A stretch of 64,000 nucleotides of DNA from Fodinicurvata sediminis DSM 21159 (GCF_000420625.1 NZ_ATVH01000017.1:186001-250000); one strand, 5' to 3'; counted from the stretch's first letter, positions 34,396 to 43,071 are shown. Notes: generated by a model from the sequence alone, not told the origin. Made by a program: numbers and translations.

Positions 34396-35109
34396 TCAGG
34401 CGAGAGACTGGGCCAGCGAGCTTTCGGACGGTTGGCGTTTGCGTTCATAGAGCAGCTGGTCGGCCCTGGCGAACAGGCTGGTTGCGTCCGTCGTGCCGTC
34501 AAAGGTTTCGTGACCGAAGCTGGCCCGGATAGAGATGGCCGATCCGTTCCACTCCAGTTCCTGGCGATTGACCAGGCTTTCCAGTTTCTGGGTCAGACTG
34601 CTGGCGAAAACCGGCGGTGTGCGGGGCATGATGATCGCAAATTCGTCACCGCCGATACGACAGACGCGGTCGTTCCGACGGGTGTGCTGTTCCAGAATAT
34701 GGCCCACATGCCGCAGGATGATGTCACCTGCGATATGGCCGTGGGTGTCGTTGATCAGCTTGAAGTTATCCAGATCGCAGAGCACCAGGATGCCCCTGTC
34801 CCCATGCCGTGTGGCGGCGGCAAGAATACGGTCCAGGTTTTCGCGAAAGCCCCTTCGGTTGAGCAGGCCTGTCAACTCGTCGGTGACCGCCAGGCTTTCC
34901 AGAACCCGGATACGCTCGGCCTGGGCAGCAATCTGCCGCTTCTGGTCGGCCAGGCGAACACGCAGGCGTTCAAGCAGGCTTTCTTCGTCTTCCTGGTTCG
35001 AAGCGGTCGTGTCGAGAGATGGATCGTGGATGCCGCGCTGCCCAATGCGGCTCAGCAGGGTGGTGTCGACTTCCTGTTCGTCATAAACGGCCAGTGAACG
35101 CATTACCAT
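34396..35109 (-). CDS. GGDEF-domain diguanylate cyclase
   Basis: 237 residues from the ATG at 35109, chosen because AAAGGGA lies about seven bases upstream; the longer frame to 35400 adds low-complexity, Arg/Pro-rich residues without family character. After a short N-terminal part and a coiled coil (about residues 45-70) comes one GGDEF domain: VTDELTGLLNRRGFRENLDRIL, LVLCDLDNFKLINDTHGHIAGD and RIGGDEFAII. The RxxD inhibitory site (RRND) sits five residues before GGDEF, so product inhibition is predicted. It should make c-di-GMP; with no sensor domain visible, control is probably through the N-terminal coiled coil. It diverges from the EipB-like gene. Confidence 0.92.
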   Translation of the reverse strand: MVMRSLAVYDEQEVDTTLLSRIGQRGIHDPSLDTTASNQEDEESLLERLRVRLADQKRQIAAQAERIRVLESLAVTDELTGLLNRRGFRENLDRILAAATRHGDRGILVLCDLDNFKLINDTHGHIAGDIILRHVGHILEQHTRRNDRVCRIGGDEFAIIMPRTPPVFASSLTQKLESLVNRQELEWNGSAISIRASFGHETFDGTTDATSLFARADQLLYERKRQPSESSLAQSLA

Positions 35110-35374
35110 CTGATTTCCCTTTCTTGCTACGAGGGCGTTTGGATGTTCGAAAGCAAGAAGCGGGCCAAGATTCGAATCACGAGTGTTCGGGCAGGAGGGC
35201 AGGCTTGCCAGGAGGTTTGCGGACTCCATCGTGGCAGGAACTGCCGAGGCGTCAGGCCAGTCGGGAAAATCCTGCCGGGCCCGGGGTCTGTTTTTCCTGT
35301 TGCATCGGCGTGAGCGTGGTAGACTCGACGGACGTGGCACAGGGCAGTGCCCGTGAGCAGAGTGGGGAGCGGCA

Positions 35375-36250
35375 GTGACGAGTCCGAACGGACCAGCCAT
35401 GAAGTTTTCGGTCGTATTCGCGTTTGTGGGAAGGGGGTTTCTTTTCGCCAGCGTCCTGCTTCTGTGCGGAGCGCTGTCGAACGCAGAGGCTGCTACGCCT
35501 TTTCCCAGATCCGTCGCCGACTTTCAGCCACACCGCGCTGTCTATGACCTGACGCTGGAGCGGGAAAAAAGCGGCCCCGATATAGCTGCGGCCACGGGGC
35601 GCCTGCAGTTCGAATGGGCCGATGGCTGTTCCGGGTGGACGGTCAACCAGAGTTCCCGCATCTTTCTGGAACGCAGCGAAGGGCCGATTGTGGATTTCGG
35701 TTGGGCCATCTCGTCCTGGGAATCCAAGAAAGGGAATCATTACCGCTTCTCGATCCGCCACTTTGCCAATGGGCAGAAGACGAATGAACGCCAAGGAGAA
35801 GCGCATCTGACCGCCCCGGGCCAGAAGGGTGAAGCGCAGTTCAACACGCCGGTCCAGCGCGAAGTCACCTTGCCCAACAATACGGTCCTTCCCAGTTGGC
35901 ACAGTTTTGAATTGCTGGACCGCCTTAAGCGTGACGCCTTGCCGCTGTGGCGCACTGTCTTCGATGGATCCGGCGAAACGGATGGTTATGCCGGCGTGTC
36001 GGTCCACAAGTTGGGCAGCTATTCCGCCCAGGAAGCCTTCAGTGAGTTTGAGCCCTTGCGTGAACAGCCGTCCTGGCGCCTGCAGATGGCGTATTTCGAA
36101 CCGGAGCCCGATGCTGTACTGCCGATCAACGAGCAGACCTTGCGGCTCTACCGAAATGGCATCGCTGACGAGTTAAGTTTCGACTACGGGGATTTCACGC
36201 TGGAAGGTCATCTGGCCAAGCTGGAGGTGCTTCCCGACGCCGGTTGCTGA
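35375..36250 (+). CDS. eipB: EipB family cell-envelope protein (DUF1849)
   Basis: About 291 residues (GTG 35375; the ATG at 35399 is an alternative). The N-terminus has a signal peptide ending in SNAEAATPF. The family block PHRAVYDLTLEREKSGPDIAAATGRLQFEWADGCSGWTVNQ and RIFLERSEGPIVDFGWAISSWESKKG is the EipB/DUF1849 hallmark, a periplasmic beta spiral. Two cysteines, Cys85 in DGCSGW and the C-terminal Cys291, are in the positions of the disulfide pair of the family. In Brucella EipB is required for envelope integrity under stress; here only family membership is established. It is flanked by the divergent GGDEF gene and convergent dinB. Confidence 0.88.
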   Translation: MTSPNGPAMKFSVVFAFVGRGFLFASVLLLCGALSNAEAATPFPRSVADFQPHRAVYDLTLEREKSGPDIAAATGRLQFEWADGCSGWTVNQSSRIFLERSEGPIVDFGWAISSWESKKGNHYRFSIRHFANGQKTNERQGEAHLTAPGQKGEAQFNTPVQREVTLPNNTVLPSWHSFELLDRLKRDALPLWRTVFDGSGETDGYAGVSVHKLGSYSAQEAFSEFEPLREQPSWRLQMAYFEPEPDAVLPINEQTLRLYRNGIADELSFDYGDFTLEGHLAKLEVLPDAGC

Positions 36251-36268
36251 TGGCATGACGCGGCTGGA

Positions 36269-37549
36269 TCAGGATTGGAAACTGCGGCCCTTGCGTACGG
36301 CGGTAGTGCCCAGCTTTTGGTTCAGGCCGTCGACAGCCTTCTCGACGGCAATGCGCCGTGTACGTTGCGGGTCCAGGAAGTCGGGCGGATCTGCCAGGTC
36401 ACCCCGAACCAGGTCGCCTGCCCCGATTCCGACCAGGCGATAGCCGCCAGCTTTCCAGTTTTCCTCCAGCAGCTTGCCGCCTGTCTCGTAAAGGGTGTCG
36501 GCTGACTGCGTGGGAGCAAAGAGCTGCCGGCTGCGGGTCTGTAGACGAAAGTCGGCCAGACGGAGTTTAAGTGTGACGGTTTTTCCGGCCACCTCCTTGT
36601 CCCTGAGCCTGCGGGCGACCTTTTCGCAAAGCGGCCAGAGATGGCGGCGCAGGCTGTCCAGGTCCTGTATGTCCTGCTCGAAGGTGGTCTCCGATGACAG
36701 GCTCTTGGCCGGGGCATCGGCCTCCACGGGACGTGGATCCTGGCCACGGGCAAAGAGGTAGAGGCGCCGGCCCATGGCACCATAACGCGCCATCAACTCG
36801 CTTTCCTCATAGGGCAGAAGGTCCTGGACGAGGCGTATGCCGTCCGAGAGCAGCTTCTTCTGAAGGGCGCCGCCCACGCCCCAGAGGATCGAGACCGGCT
36901 TGCCGGAGAGGAATTCGGCTGCTTCAGCTTCGCCTATGACAGCGAAGCCGCGAGGCTTGTCCAGGTCCGAGGCGATCTTTGCCAGAAGCTTGCAGGTGGA
37001 CAGGCCTATGGAGACGGAGACTCCCAGGTCGCGCTCGATCTCGTTCGCCAGGCGGGCCAGGCTCTGGGCCGGTGCGGCATGGTGCAGGCGGCTCGTGCCG
37101 GCCAGATCCAGGAAAGCCTCGTCCAGGGACAAGGGTTCGATCTGTGGAGTCAGGGCCGACATGCGGTCCCGGATGCCTCGGGACACCTCGCGATACTTGT
37201 TCATGTCCGGTTTCAGGACCACGGCGTCCGGGCAGAGGGAAAGGGCCTTGAACATGGGCATGGCACTGCGCACGCCATAAAGGCGTGCCACATAGCAGGC
37301 GGCCGAAACGACTCCGCGCTGACCGCCACCAACAATGACCGGCTTGTCGCGCAGCTCGGGCCGGTCCCGCTTTTCGACACTGGCATAGAAGGCATCGCAA
37401 TCAAGGTGCGCAAAACTCAAGCTGTCCAGCTCGTGATGGCGCACGAGACGGCGCGCGCCACAGGAAGGGCAGCGGCGGACAGGGGGTTTCGGGGTCGTCA
37501 GCGCTGTGCAGTCACGACAGAGAACCTGCACCGGCTCGGGTTCCATCAC
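36269..37549 (-). CDS. dinB: DNA polymerase IV with N-terminal zinc finger
   Basis: 426 residues from GTG 37549 (AGGAG about nine bases upstream; the next codon is ATG). The N-terminus has a four-cysteine zinc module, Cys11, Cys14, Cys27 and Cys30, as in many alphaproteobacterial DinB proteins but absent from the E. coli enzyme. The Y-family polymerase core follows: LSFAHLDCDAFYASVEKRDRPELRDKPVIVGGG, GVRSAMPMFKAL and LSLDEAFLDLAGT with the catalytic acidic residues. The little-finger domain is present (FEQDIQDLDSLRRHL ... VTLKLRLADFRLQTRSRQL). It performs translesion synthesis. A perfect 22-bp palindrome lies 18 bases upstream of the start; no LexA box was found. Confidence 0.95.
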   Translation of the reverse strand: MMEPEPVQVLCRDCTALTTPKPPVRRCPSCGARRLVRHHELDSLSFAHLDCDAFYASVEKRDRPELRDKPVIVGGGQRGVVSAACYVARLYGVRSAMPMFKALSLCPDAVVLKPDMNKYREVSRGIRDRMSALTPQIEPLSLDEAFLDLAGTSRLHHAAPAQSLARLANEIERDLGVSVSIGLSTCKLLAKIASDLDKPRGFAVIGEAEAAEFLSGKPVSILWGVGGALQKKLLSDGIRLVQDLLPYEESELMARYGAMGRRLYLFARGQDPRPVEADAPAKSLSSETTFEQDIQDLDSLRRHLWPLCEKVARRLRDKEVAGKTVTLKLRLADFRLQTRSRQLFAPTQSADTLYETGGKLLEENWKAGGYRLVGIGAGDLVRGDLADPPDFLDPQRTRRIAVEKAVDGLNQKLGTTAVRKGRSFQS

Positions 37550-37567
37550 CGTGAATGGCTCCTGAAT

Positions 37568-37589
37568 CGGGCAAAATCGATTTTGCCCG
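37568..37589. promoter_or_regulatory. Perfect 22-bp palindrome upstream of dinB
   Basis: CGGGCAAAATC followed directly by GATTTTGCCCG, a fully symmetric dyad with no spacer. It lies 18-40 bases upstream of the dinB start, in the dinB/divK divergent region, where it would overlap the dinB leader or promoter. An operator is the simplest reading; as RNA it would be a strong hairpin near the dinB ribosome binding site. No regulator is suggested. Confidence 0.55.
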
Positions 37590-37660
37590 GGGTTAAACTG
37601 TTTTCATTCCGTAAGCATAACGTTAAGCATATGCGCTCTAATATATCGATGTGATCGCTC

Positions 37661-37675
37661 TTAATCGAATGTTAC
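37661..37675 (+). promoter_or_regulatory. CtrA-like site upstream of divK
   Basis: TTAA-N7-TTAC at 37661-37675 differs at one base from the CtrA consensus TTAA-N7-TTAA and lies about 117 bases upstream of the divK ATG in an AT-rich stretch. CtrA controls divK in Caulobacter. A single near-match in AT-rich DNA can arise by chance. Confidence 0.35.
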
Positions 37676-37791
37676 CAAATAGGGGCGTCTTTTAGGGGGT
37701 GGAGAAAGTCGCGTCGGTCGACTCCAAGGGAGCCGCAGCAAGCGGGGACCAGGACGCGCGGCTTTTGGCAAGGACGAGGAACGAGGTTAGG

Positions 37792-38190
37792 ATGGACAAC
37801 GTCGATACGATCCCGGTGGCCAGTGACGCCAAGACAGTGCTCGTGGTTGAGGACAACGAACTCAACATGAAGCTGTTTCACGATTTGCTGGAAGCGCATG
37901 GCTACAACATCCTTCAAACCAAGGATGGCATGGAAGCGTTGCGCATGGCACGCCACCACAAGCCGGATCTGATTCTGATGGATATCCAGTTGCCTGAAGT
38001 CTCGGGCCTCGAGGTGACCAAGTGGATCAAGGAGGACGACGAGTTGAGCGCCATTCCCGTGATTGCGGTCACCGCTTTCGCCATGAAAGGTGACGAGGAA
38101 AAGATCCGTGAGGGCGGCTGCGAGGCCTATATCGCCAAGCCGATCTCGGTGACGGACTTCCTGGATACCATCAAGCGGTTTCTGAGTTGA
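37792..38190 (+). CDS. divK: Cell-cycle single-domain response regulator DivK
   Basis: 132 residues from ATG 37792 (GAGGTTAG upstream); the frame is open to 37699 but the residues before are not family-like. It is one receiver domain: [27 protein letters not shown], the phosphoacceptor Asp in [15 protein letters not shown], Thr in [14 protein letters not shown], and Lys in YIAKPIS. The ELNMKLF signature and lack of an output domain match DivK, which in Caulobacter controls the CckA-CtrA phosphorelay through DivL. Thirty-one bases downstream is pleD, the same gene order as in Caulobacter, supporting the assignment. Confidence 0.9.
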   Translation: MDNVDTIPVASDAKTVLVVEDNELNMKLFHDLLEAHGYNILQTKDGMEALRMARHHKPDLILMDIQLPEVSGLEVTKWIKEDDELSAIPVIAVTAFAMKGDEEKIREGGCEAYIAKPISVTDFLDTIKRFLS

Positions 38191-38221
38191 TAGCGAACCT
38201 GAAAGTGGATCCGCGGGTCAG

Positions 38222-39607
38222 ATGAGTGCACGAATCCTCGTTGTGGATGATACGCCGGTCAATGTCCGGCTTCTGGAAGCCAAACTGACGGCCGAGTACT
38301 TCGACGTACTGACAGCCAACGACGGCCCCAGCGCCCTGGAGGTTGCCGAGCGCGAGATACCGGACGTTATCCTCCTGGATGTCATGATGCCCGGCATGGA
38401 CGGGTTCGAGGTCTGCAGGCGCCTGCGCGAGAACCCTGCCCTGGGCCATATCCCCGTGGTGATGATCACCGCGCTGACGGATGTGTCGGACCGCGTACGG
38501 GGCCTTGAAGCCGGAGCCGATGACTTCCTGTCCAAACCGGTCAACGACGTCGCGCTTTTTGCCCGTGTGCGCTCCCTGGTGCGGCTGAAGACTCTCATGG
38601 ATGAATTGCGCGCGCGCCAGGCGGCCGCCGGGGTCAGTGTGGATGACCGTATCCAGATGGGGGCCAAGGAGGACCTGGAGGGAGCCAGTATCCTGCTGGT
38701 GGATGGACAGAAGCAGCATGGCCAGCGGGTCAGCGACAAGCTGCGTGCGGCCGGTTACGAGGTGACGCTCAGCCAGAGCCTGCAGGATGCCCAGCAGAAG
38801 AGTTTCGTGGAACCCTACTTCGACCTGATTGTCGTTGGTATAGAAGTGGCGGGCGAGGACGGACTGCGTTTCTGCAGCCAACTGCGCAGCCATGAGGAAA
38901 CGCGGCACATCCCCATCCTTCTTGTGCTGGACGATATGGATCTGCCGCGCCTGGCCAAGGGGCTGGAACTCGGGGTCACCGATTACCTGTTCAAGCCGAT
39001 CGACAACAATGAACTGCTGGCGCGTGTGCGCACCCAGGTCCGGCGCAGGATCTATCACAAAAGCCTGCGCAGCATGCTGGATCAGGGCATGTCCATGGCC
39101 TATACGGACTCCCTGACCGGAACCTACAACAGGCTCTATATGAACAGCTATCTCGAGCGCAAGCTGCCCGAGATCCGAGAAACCGGAAAGCCGTTGGCCC
39201 TGCTGATCTTCGACATAGATCATTTCAAGGAGGTCAACGACACCCACGGCCATGCTGTGGGGGACAAGATACTGCGCGAGGTTTGCCAGCGCGTATCGGA
39301 CAATGTTCGCGATTTTGACCTGCTCGCCCGCTATGGGGGAGAGGAGTTTGTCCTGATCATGCCGAACACAACGGCAGATCAGGCGATGAACATTGCCGAG
39401 CGCCTGAGGGATCAGATTGGCAATCTTGCTGTTGATATCAATGAAGAGATTGGGGCGCTGACGGTTTCGGTCTCGATCGGAGTATCGGTGACCACCAATC
39501 CCAACACCCAGTGTTCCAAGCTTTTGGAAGAGGCAGACCATGCGCTTTATGAAGCCAAGCGCGGTGGTCGTGACCGGGTGGTGATGTCGGAGGCTGTGGC
39601 CGGTTAG
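38222..39607 (+). CDS. pleD: PleD-type response regulator diguanylate cyclase (REC-REC-GGDEF)
   Basis: 461 residues. Receiver 1 (residues 1-125): ARILVVDDTPVNVRLLEAKL, phosphoacceptor Asp in VILLDVMMPGMDGFEV, Lys in DDFLSKPVND. Receiver 2 (about 155-280) has lost the phosphoacceptor: DLIVVGIEVAGEDGL, as in the adaptor domain of Caulobacter PleD. The GGDEF domain (about 295-455) has SLTGTYNRLYMNSYL, LLIFDIDHFKEVNDTHGHAVGD and RYGGEEFVLIMP with a preceding RxxD inhibitory site (RDFD). Phosphorylation drives dimerisation and c-di-GMP synthesis controlling polar development. It is in an operon with divK. Confidence 0.94.
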   Translation: MSARILVVDDTPVNVRLLEAKLTAEYFDVLTANDGPSALEVAEREIPDVILLDVMMPGMDGFEVCRRLRENPALGHIPVVMITALTDVSDRVRGLEAGADDFLSKPVNDVALFARVRSLVRLKTLMDELRARQAAAGVSVDDRIQMGAKEDLEGASILLVDGQKQHGQRVSDKLRAAGYEVTLSQSLQDAQQKSFVEPYFDLIVVGIEVAGEDGLRFCSQLRSHEETRHIPILLVLDDMDLPRLAKGLELGVTDYLFKPIDNNELLARVRTQVRRRIYHKSLRSMLDQGMSMAYTDSLTGTYNRLYMNSYLERKLPEIRETGKPLALLIFDIDHFKEVNDTHGHAVGDKILREVCQRVSDNVRDFDLLARYGGEEFVLIMPNTTADQAMNIAERLRDQIGNLAVDINEEIGALTVSVSIGVSVTTNPNTQCSKLLEEADHALYEAKRGGRDRVVMSEAVAG

Positions 39608-39805
39608 GTCGTGCTTCACGCAGTTGACGATTGATCCCGGCTGCTCGTCATAGTTTGCCGTGAACCAACTCCCCATGAGTGTTAGGCAGGTGCTTCGCCG
39701 AAGAAGTCTCAGGCGAGGATGTGTTGACCCGGCGGCCACACTACAGGGAGTGCCATTCGGGAAAATTCTCTCGTCTGTCTGTCAAGATTGGGCAAAGGTT
39801 TCGGT

Positions 39806-40888
39806 ATGGTCCAGCAACAGCCCAGAAAGAAGATCGATCTGGCGCTTCAGGGCGGAGGGTCCCATGGGGCGCTGACCTGGGGAATACTCGACCGCATCCT
39901 GGAAGACGAGCGGCTGGAGGTCTCGGGCATCAGCGGTACCAGTGCCGGCGCAATGAATGCTGTGGTGTTAGCCCAAGGATTTCATCAGGGCGGCCGGGAC
40001 GGCGCGCGCGAGGCGCTCTCTGCCTTCTGGCAGGCGGTGAGTGAGGCGGCGCGATTTTCGCCCATGCAGAACAGCTGGTGGAGCCGACTCACCGGAAACT
40101 TCAACCTCAGTTGGTCACCTGGCTACCTATTCTTCGACAACCTGACGCGGCTGTTCTCGCCCTATGAGCTCAACCCGTTTGACATCAACCCGTTACGCGA
40201 TCTCGTTTCCAGCACTGTTGACTTCGATCAGGTCAATGCCTGTGCGATGCCGAAGATATTCGTCACCGCCACCAACGTGCGCACCGGCCAGGCGCGCGTC
40301 TTCACCCAGCCTGATCTCTCGGTCGAAACGATCATGGCCTCGGCCTGCCTGCCGTCGGTGTACCAAGCGGTGGAGATCGATGGCGAGGCCTATTGGGACG
40401 GCGGCTATATCGGCAATCCGGCGCTTCATCCTCTCGTCGACCAGACCGACTGTCGTGACATGGTCATCGTCCAGATCAATCCCATGATTCGGGAGGAGCT
40501 GCCGCGCACGGGCCGCGAGATCCTGAACCGGCTGAATGAGATCAATTTCAATGCCAGCCTCATCAAGGATCTGCGGGCGATCCAAATACTGCACAGACTG
40601 ATTGAGGCGGAGGGGCTCGAGACGGAGCGTTACCGCGACATGCGGATCCATCTCATCCATGCCGATGAGGAACTGCATGGCCTGGATTCCTCCAGCAAGC
40701 TCAATGTCGAATGGGAATTCATCAGCTATCTTTGCGAGCGTGGCAGGGCTTTGGCGGAGCGATGGCTCGAGGCGAACTATGACGGGCTCGGCGTGCGCTC
40801 CACCTTTGACCTCGATGAACTGTTCGACGACCCCCTGCGGCCTATAGGAGGGCCTGAGCCGTCGCGCACCAGCGGATCAGCGGAATAG
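39806..40888 (+). CDS. Patatin-like phospholipase
   Basis: 360 residues from ATG 39806, which follows AAAGG; a TTG at 39788 is possible. The patatin fold is complete: IDLALQGGGSHGALTWGILDRIL (oxyanion glycines), ISGTSAGAMNAVVLAQG (nucleophile Ser in GTSAG) and EAYWDGGYIGNPALHPL (catalytic Asp in DGG). VFVTATNVRTGQARVF-like sequence is typical of the NTE/RssA-like bacterial group. Such enzymes are Ser-Asp dyad lipid acyl hydrolases. No signal peptide. It ends at TAG 40886, after which the same frame continues hydrophobically; see the next entry. It is separated from pleD by a 198-base gap without an obvious feature. Confidence 0.92.
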   Translation: MVQQQPRKKIDLALQGGGSHGALTWGILDRILEDERLEVSGISGTSAGAMNAVVLAQGFHQGGRDGAREALSAFWQAVSEAARFSPMQNSWWSRLTGNFNLSWSPGYLFFDNLTRLFSPYELNPFDINPLRDLVSSTVDFDQVNACAMPKIFVTATNVRTGQARVFTQPDLSVETIMASACLPSVYQAVEIDGEAYWDGGYIGNPALHPLVDQTDCRDMVIVQINPMIREELPRTGREILNRLNEINFNASLIKDLRAIQILHRLIEAEGLETERYRDMRIHLIHADEELHGLDSSSKLNVEWEFISYLCERGRALAERWLEANYDGLGVRSTFDLDELFDDPLRPIGGPEPSRTSGSAE

Positions 40889-41110
40889 GCGCGGATTTAT
40901 GTCATCCTCGTTCTCGTGACCGCGCTTGGCGGACTCATCTATTTCGCCTGTCGTGGTGTCACCTTGCTGACCCTGGCGCCGGGCCTCGCCATGCTTGGCT
41001 CGCTGGATCAGGCACGATCAAGGGAATATTTCCGGCAAACCAAGCTTGCCGGAACAAAAAAGCTGAACCGCCTTTTCCCGGGGAAAAGGCGGTTCTTCAC
41101 GGCCGTATGA
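40889..41110 (+). other. In-frame hydrophobic stretch after the patatin stop, possible remnant or small membrane protein
   Basis: After the TAG at 40886-40888 the same reading frame stays open for 73 codons. It reads ARIYVILVLVTALGGLIYF and then ACRGVTLLTLAPGLAMLG, a clear membrane-helix pattern, followed by a polar part. A GTG at 40916 could start a 64-residue protein, but no ribosome binding site is evident. The last codons coincide with the rpmG terminator hairpin (LFPGKRRFF is its translation), so the C-terminus is not meaningful. Alternatives are a decayed small gene, read-through of the stop, or a chance frame in GC-rich DNA. Confidence 0.3.
41056..41095 (-). terminator. Rho-independent terminator of rpmG
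   Basis: A 15-bp perfect stem, GAACCGCCTTTTCCC at 41065-41079 with GGGAAAAGGCGGTTC at 41081-41095. Reading leftward, as rpmG is transcribed, it is followed after three bases by a run of six T (A56-A61 on the given strand). This is a strong intrinsic terminator on the minus strand; only a weak T-run exists in the plus direction. Confidence 0.85.
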
Positions 41111-41152
41111 AGGGCTCTGTAGCAGCTTGGGCTTGTGCTTGCTGCAAGAGCC

Positions 41153-41320
41153 TCATTTCATCTTGGATTCCTTGAACTCCACGTGCTTGCGCGCAACGGG
41201 GTCATATTTGCGGAAGCTCATTTTCTCGGTCTGGTTCCGCGGGTTCTTCTTCTTCACATAGAAGTAACCGGTGTCTGCGGTGCTGACGAGCTTGATCCAC
41301 TGGGTGACGGGCTTCGCCAT
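41153..41320 (-). CDS. rpmG: 50S ribosomal protein L33
   Basis: 55 residues translated by hand on the minus strand: [40 protein letters not shown] and [15 protein letters not shown], then TGA at 41153-41155. This is L33, 55 residues as expected, of the zinc-free type (no CxxC pairs), and begins at ATG 41320 preceded by GGAAGGAAATCAAG. L33 is a small basic protein of the large ribosomal subunit. The gene is a single transcription unit with a clear promoter (41363-41390) and terminator (41056-41095). Confidence 0.95.
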   Translation of the reverse strand: MAKPVTQWIKLVSTADTGYFYVKKKNPRNQTEKMSFRKYDPVARKHVEFKESKMK

Positions 41321-41362
41321 CTTGATTTCCTTCCGGGGTCGAGACTGTGACTTTGGCGGCGG

Positions 41363-41390
41363 ACATTAGCGGGCAAGCCGCACAAGTCAA
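41363..41390 (-). promoter_or_regulatory. Sigma-70 promoter of rpmG
   Basis: On the minus strand TTGACT (41390-41385) and TAATGT (41368-41363) are separated by 16 bases, close to the vegetative consensus, 43 bases upstream of the rpmG ATG. Confidence 0.7.
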
Positions 41391-41433
41391 GGAAAGATCG
41401 TGGTCAATGTCCTTGCGGCTTGCGGCCTGTACC

Positions 41434-43071
41434 TTATCTGGTTTCGTCCACGATCCGCTGAGCCGTGTTCGGGGCGCCGCGGCGGGCGTGCGAGAGTACG
41501 CCTGGGTCTTCCAGCAGCTTGAGGGCGATCTCGATATCCGTGTCGTCCAGGCTGTCGCTGGTGGGGCAGATGGAGCGAAACTCCGCAAGCTCAAGATCGT
41601 TCTCGCGGTCGATATCACGCTTGCGCTGGTGCGGGTTCGAGATCAGGCCTTCGAGCGGAAGCTCGCTGACGGACTGTTCGCCATCACTGGAACCCGTGCT
41701 GGTGCAGACATTGGGAAGCACGCCACGGCGGTCAAGTGAATAGCCTGCGGGCGCATGGAAGGTGGCCCAGGTCAGCGTCAACTCGCCCTCGTTGGGCAGG
41801 CGCAGGACCGTCTGGACCGTTCCCTTGCCATAGGAGTTGCTGCCGACCACGATTCCCCGTTCCGTATCCTGCAGGGCCGCGGCGACAATCTCGGCGGCCG
41901 ATGCGGAGCTGCCGTTGATCAGAACCAGAACGGGGACATCGGGAATACGGGCATCCCGTTTGGCCTCGAAATACTGATGGCTGTCGGGATGGCGGCCGTG
42001 CGTGGATACAATGCGCCCATTGCCCACGAACAGGTCCGAGACGAATACGGCCTGGTCCAGCAAGCCACCGGGATTGCTGCGCAGGTCCAGGATAAAGCCA
42101 CGCAGGCGGTTGCCCATATCGCGCTCAGCTTGCTTGAGTTTCGTCCTGAGTGTTTCGCTGGTGTCGTGATTGAAGCCGCTGATGCGGAAATAGGCGACGT
42201 CGTCCAGGGGCTCGTACTCCACGGTCTGGGGCACGATATGCGCGCGCTCCACTTCAAGATCCAGCTCGCGCCAGGTGTCTTCGACCTCCCCCGGGCGGTG
42301 GATGCCCAGGGTGACGCGGCTGCCAAGCGGTCCGCGCAGGCGCTTGACCACCTCTTCCTGGGAAAGCTTCGGGGCGGGGACGCCATCAATGGTGACGATG
42401 ACGTCCCAGTCATCCATCCCGGCGCGTTCAGCGGGGCTGCCATCCATGACATTGACGACTTCCACGCCCTTGTCGATCAACTGGATGCGCACACCGATCC
42501 CACCAAAACCGTCCCGGTTGGCGCGGTTCTCGCGCGCCTCGTCCGGTGAGGCATAGCGGGAGTAACCATCGAGCGGCTCGATCATACCCTCGAAGACCGT
42601 TTCGTAGAGGGTCTCGCTGTTGGCTTCGGCGATTGCAGGGGAAATCTTGCGGGCGTCATCAACAACCTGGGCGGTCAGCCTGCCCCACAGATCGATTCGG
42701 CTGTCCAGCGGCAGTCCGTAGCGCTCGACCGTCTCGCCGCGCTGCTTCAGCAGGAAATGATCGGGTTCGCGGGCGACCGATATCTCGCCATCCATGCCCT
42801 GAAGCTTCTGGAGGCCTGAAAAGGCAAGGGTTTCAATGGGAATGTCCTGGATGTAGACGGCATTGATGTCCTGATAACCCGTGGCAAACATGTAACGCGC
42901 CGCAGCCTGGTCATACCCTTCCTGGCCTTGCGTGACCGGTCCTGAGGCACAGGCCGCAAGAACAAAGGCCATCAAGACCACAAGGGAGGCCAGGCGTGCA
43001 TATCCCGTCGAGCCGAAACGCATTGCCGTCATACCCATCCGTGCAACAAAAGACCTGTCGTCATTGTACAT
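41434..43071 (-). CDS. S41 family carboxy-terminal processing protease, lipoprotein
   Basis: Up to 545 residues. The N-terminus, with several ATG choices (43071, 43038, 43032, 43023), ends in LVVLMAFVLAAC, a lipobox (Cys41 from the first ATG), so it is probably a lipoprotein. A PDZ domain (VNVMDGSPAERAGMDDWDVIVTIDGVPAPKLSQEEVVKRLRGPLGSRVTLGI) precedes the S41 catalytic core with DFISNPGGLLDQA-like sequence (LDLRSNPGGLLDQAVFVSDLF), the nucleophile Ser in INGSSASAAEIVAAAL and the general-base Lys in SNSYGKGTVQT. Ctp proteases trim C-terminal ends of envelope proteins. The C-terminal 100 residues are polar. It precedes rpmG on the same strand. Confidence 0.92.
   Translation of the reverse strand: MYNDDRSFVARMGMTAMRFGSTGYARLASLVVLMAFVLAACASGPVTQGQEGYDQAAARYMFATGYQDINAVYIQDIPIETLAFSGLQKLQGMDGEISVAREPDHFLLKQRGETVERYGLPLDSRIDLWGRLTAQVVDDARKISPAIAEANSETLYETVFEGMIEPLDGYSRYASPDEARENRANRDGFGGIGVRIQLIDKGVEVVNVMDGSPAERAGMDDWDVIVTIDGVPAPKLSQEEVVKRLRGPLGSRVTLGIHRPGEVEDTWRELDLEVERAHIVPQTVEYEPLDDVAYFRISGFNHDTSETLRTKLKQAERDMGNRLRGFILDLRSNPGGLLDQAVFVSDLFVGNGRIVSTHGRHPDSHQYFEAKRDARIPDVPVLVLINGSSASAAEIVAAALQDTERGIVVGSNSYGKGTVQTVLRLPNEGELTLTWATFHAPAGYSLDRRGVLPNVCTSTGSSDGEQSVSELPLEGLISNPHQRKRDIDRENDLELAEFRSICPTSDSLDDTDIEIALKLLEDPGVLSHARRGAPNTAQRIVDETR

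Noticed and set aside
37550-37791. LexA/SOS box upstream of dinB
   Set aside because: No GTTC-N7-GTTC or its complement is present in the divergent region; only the unrelated 22-bp palindrome was found.
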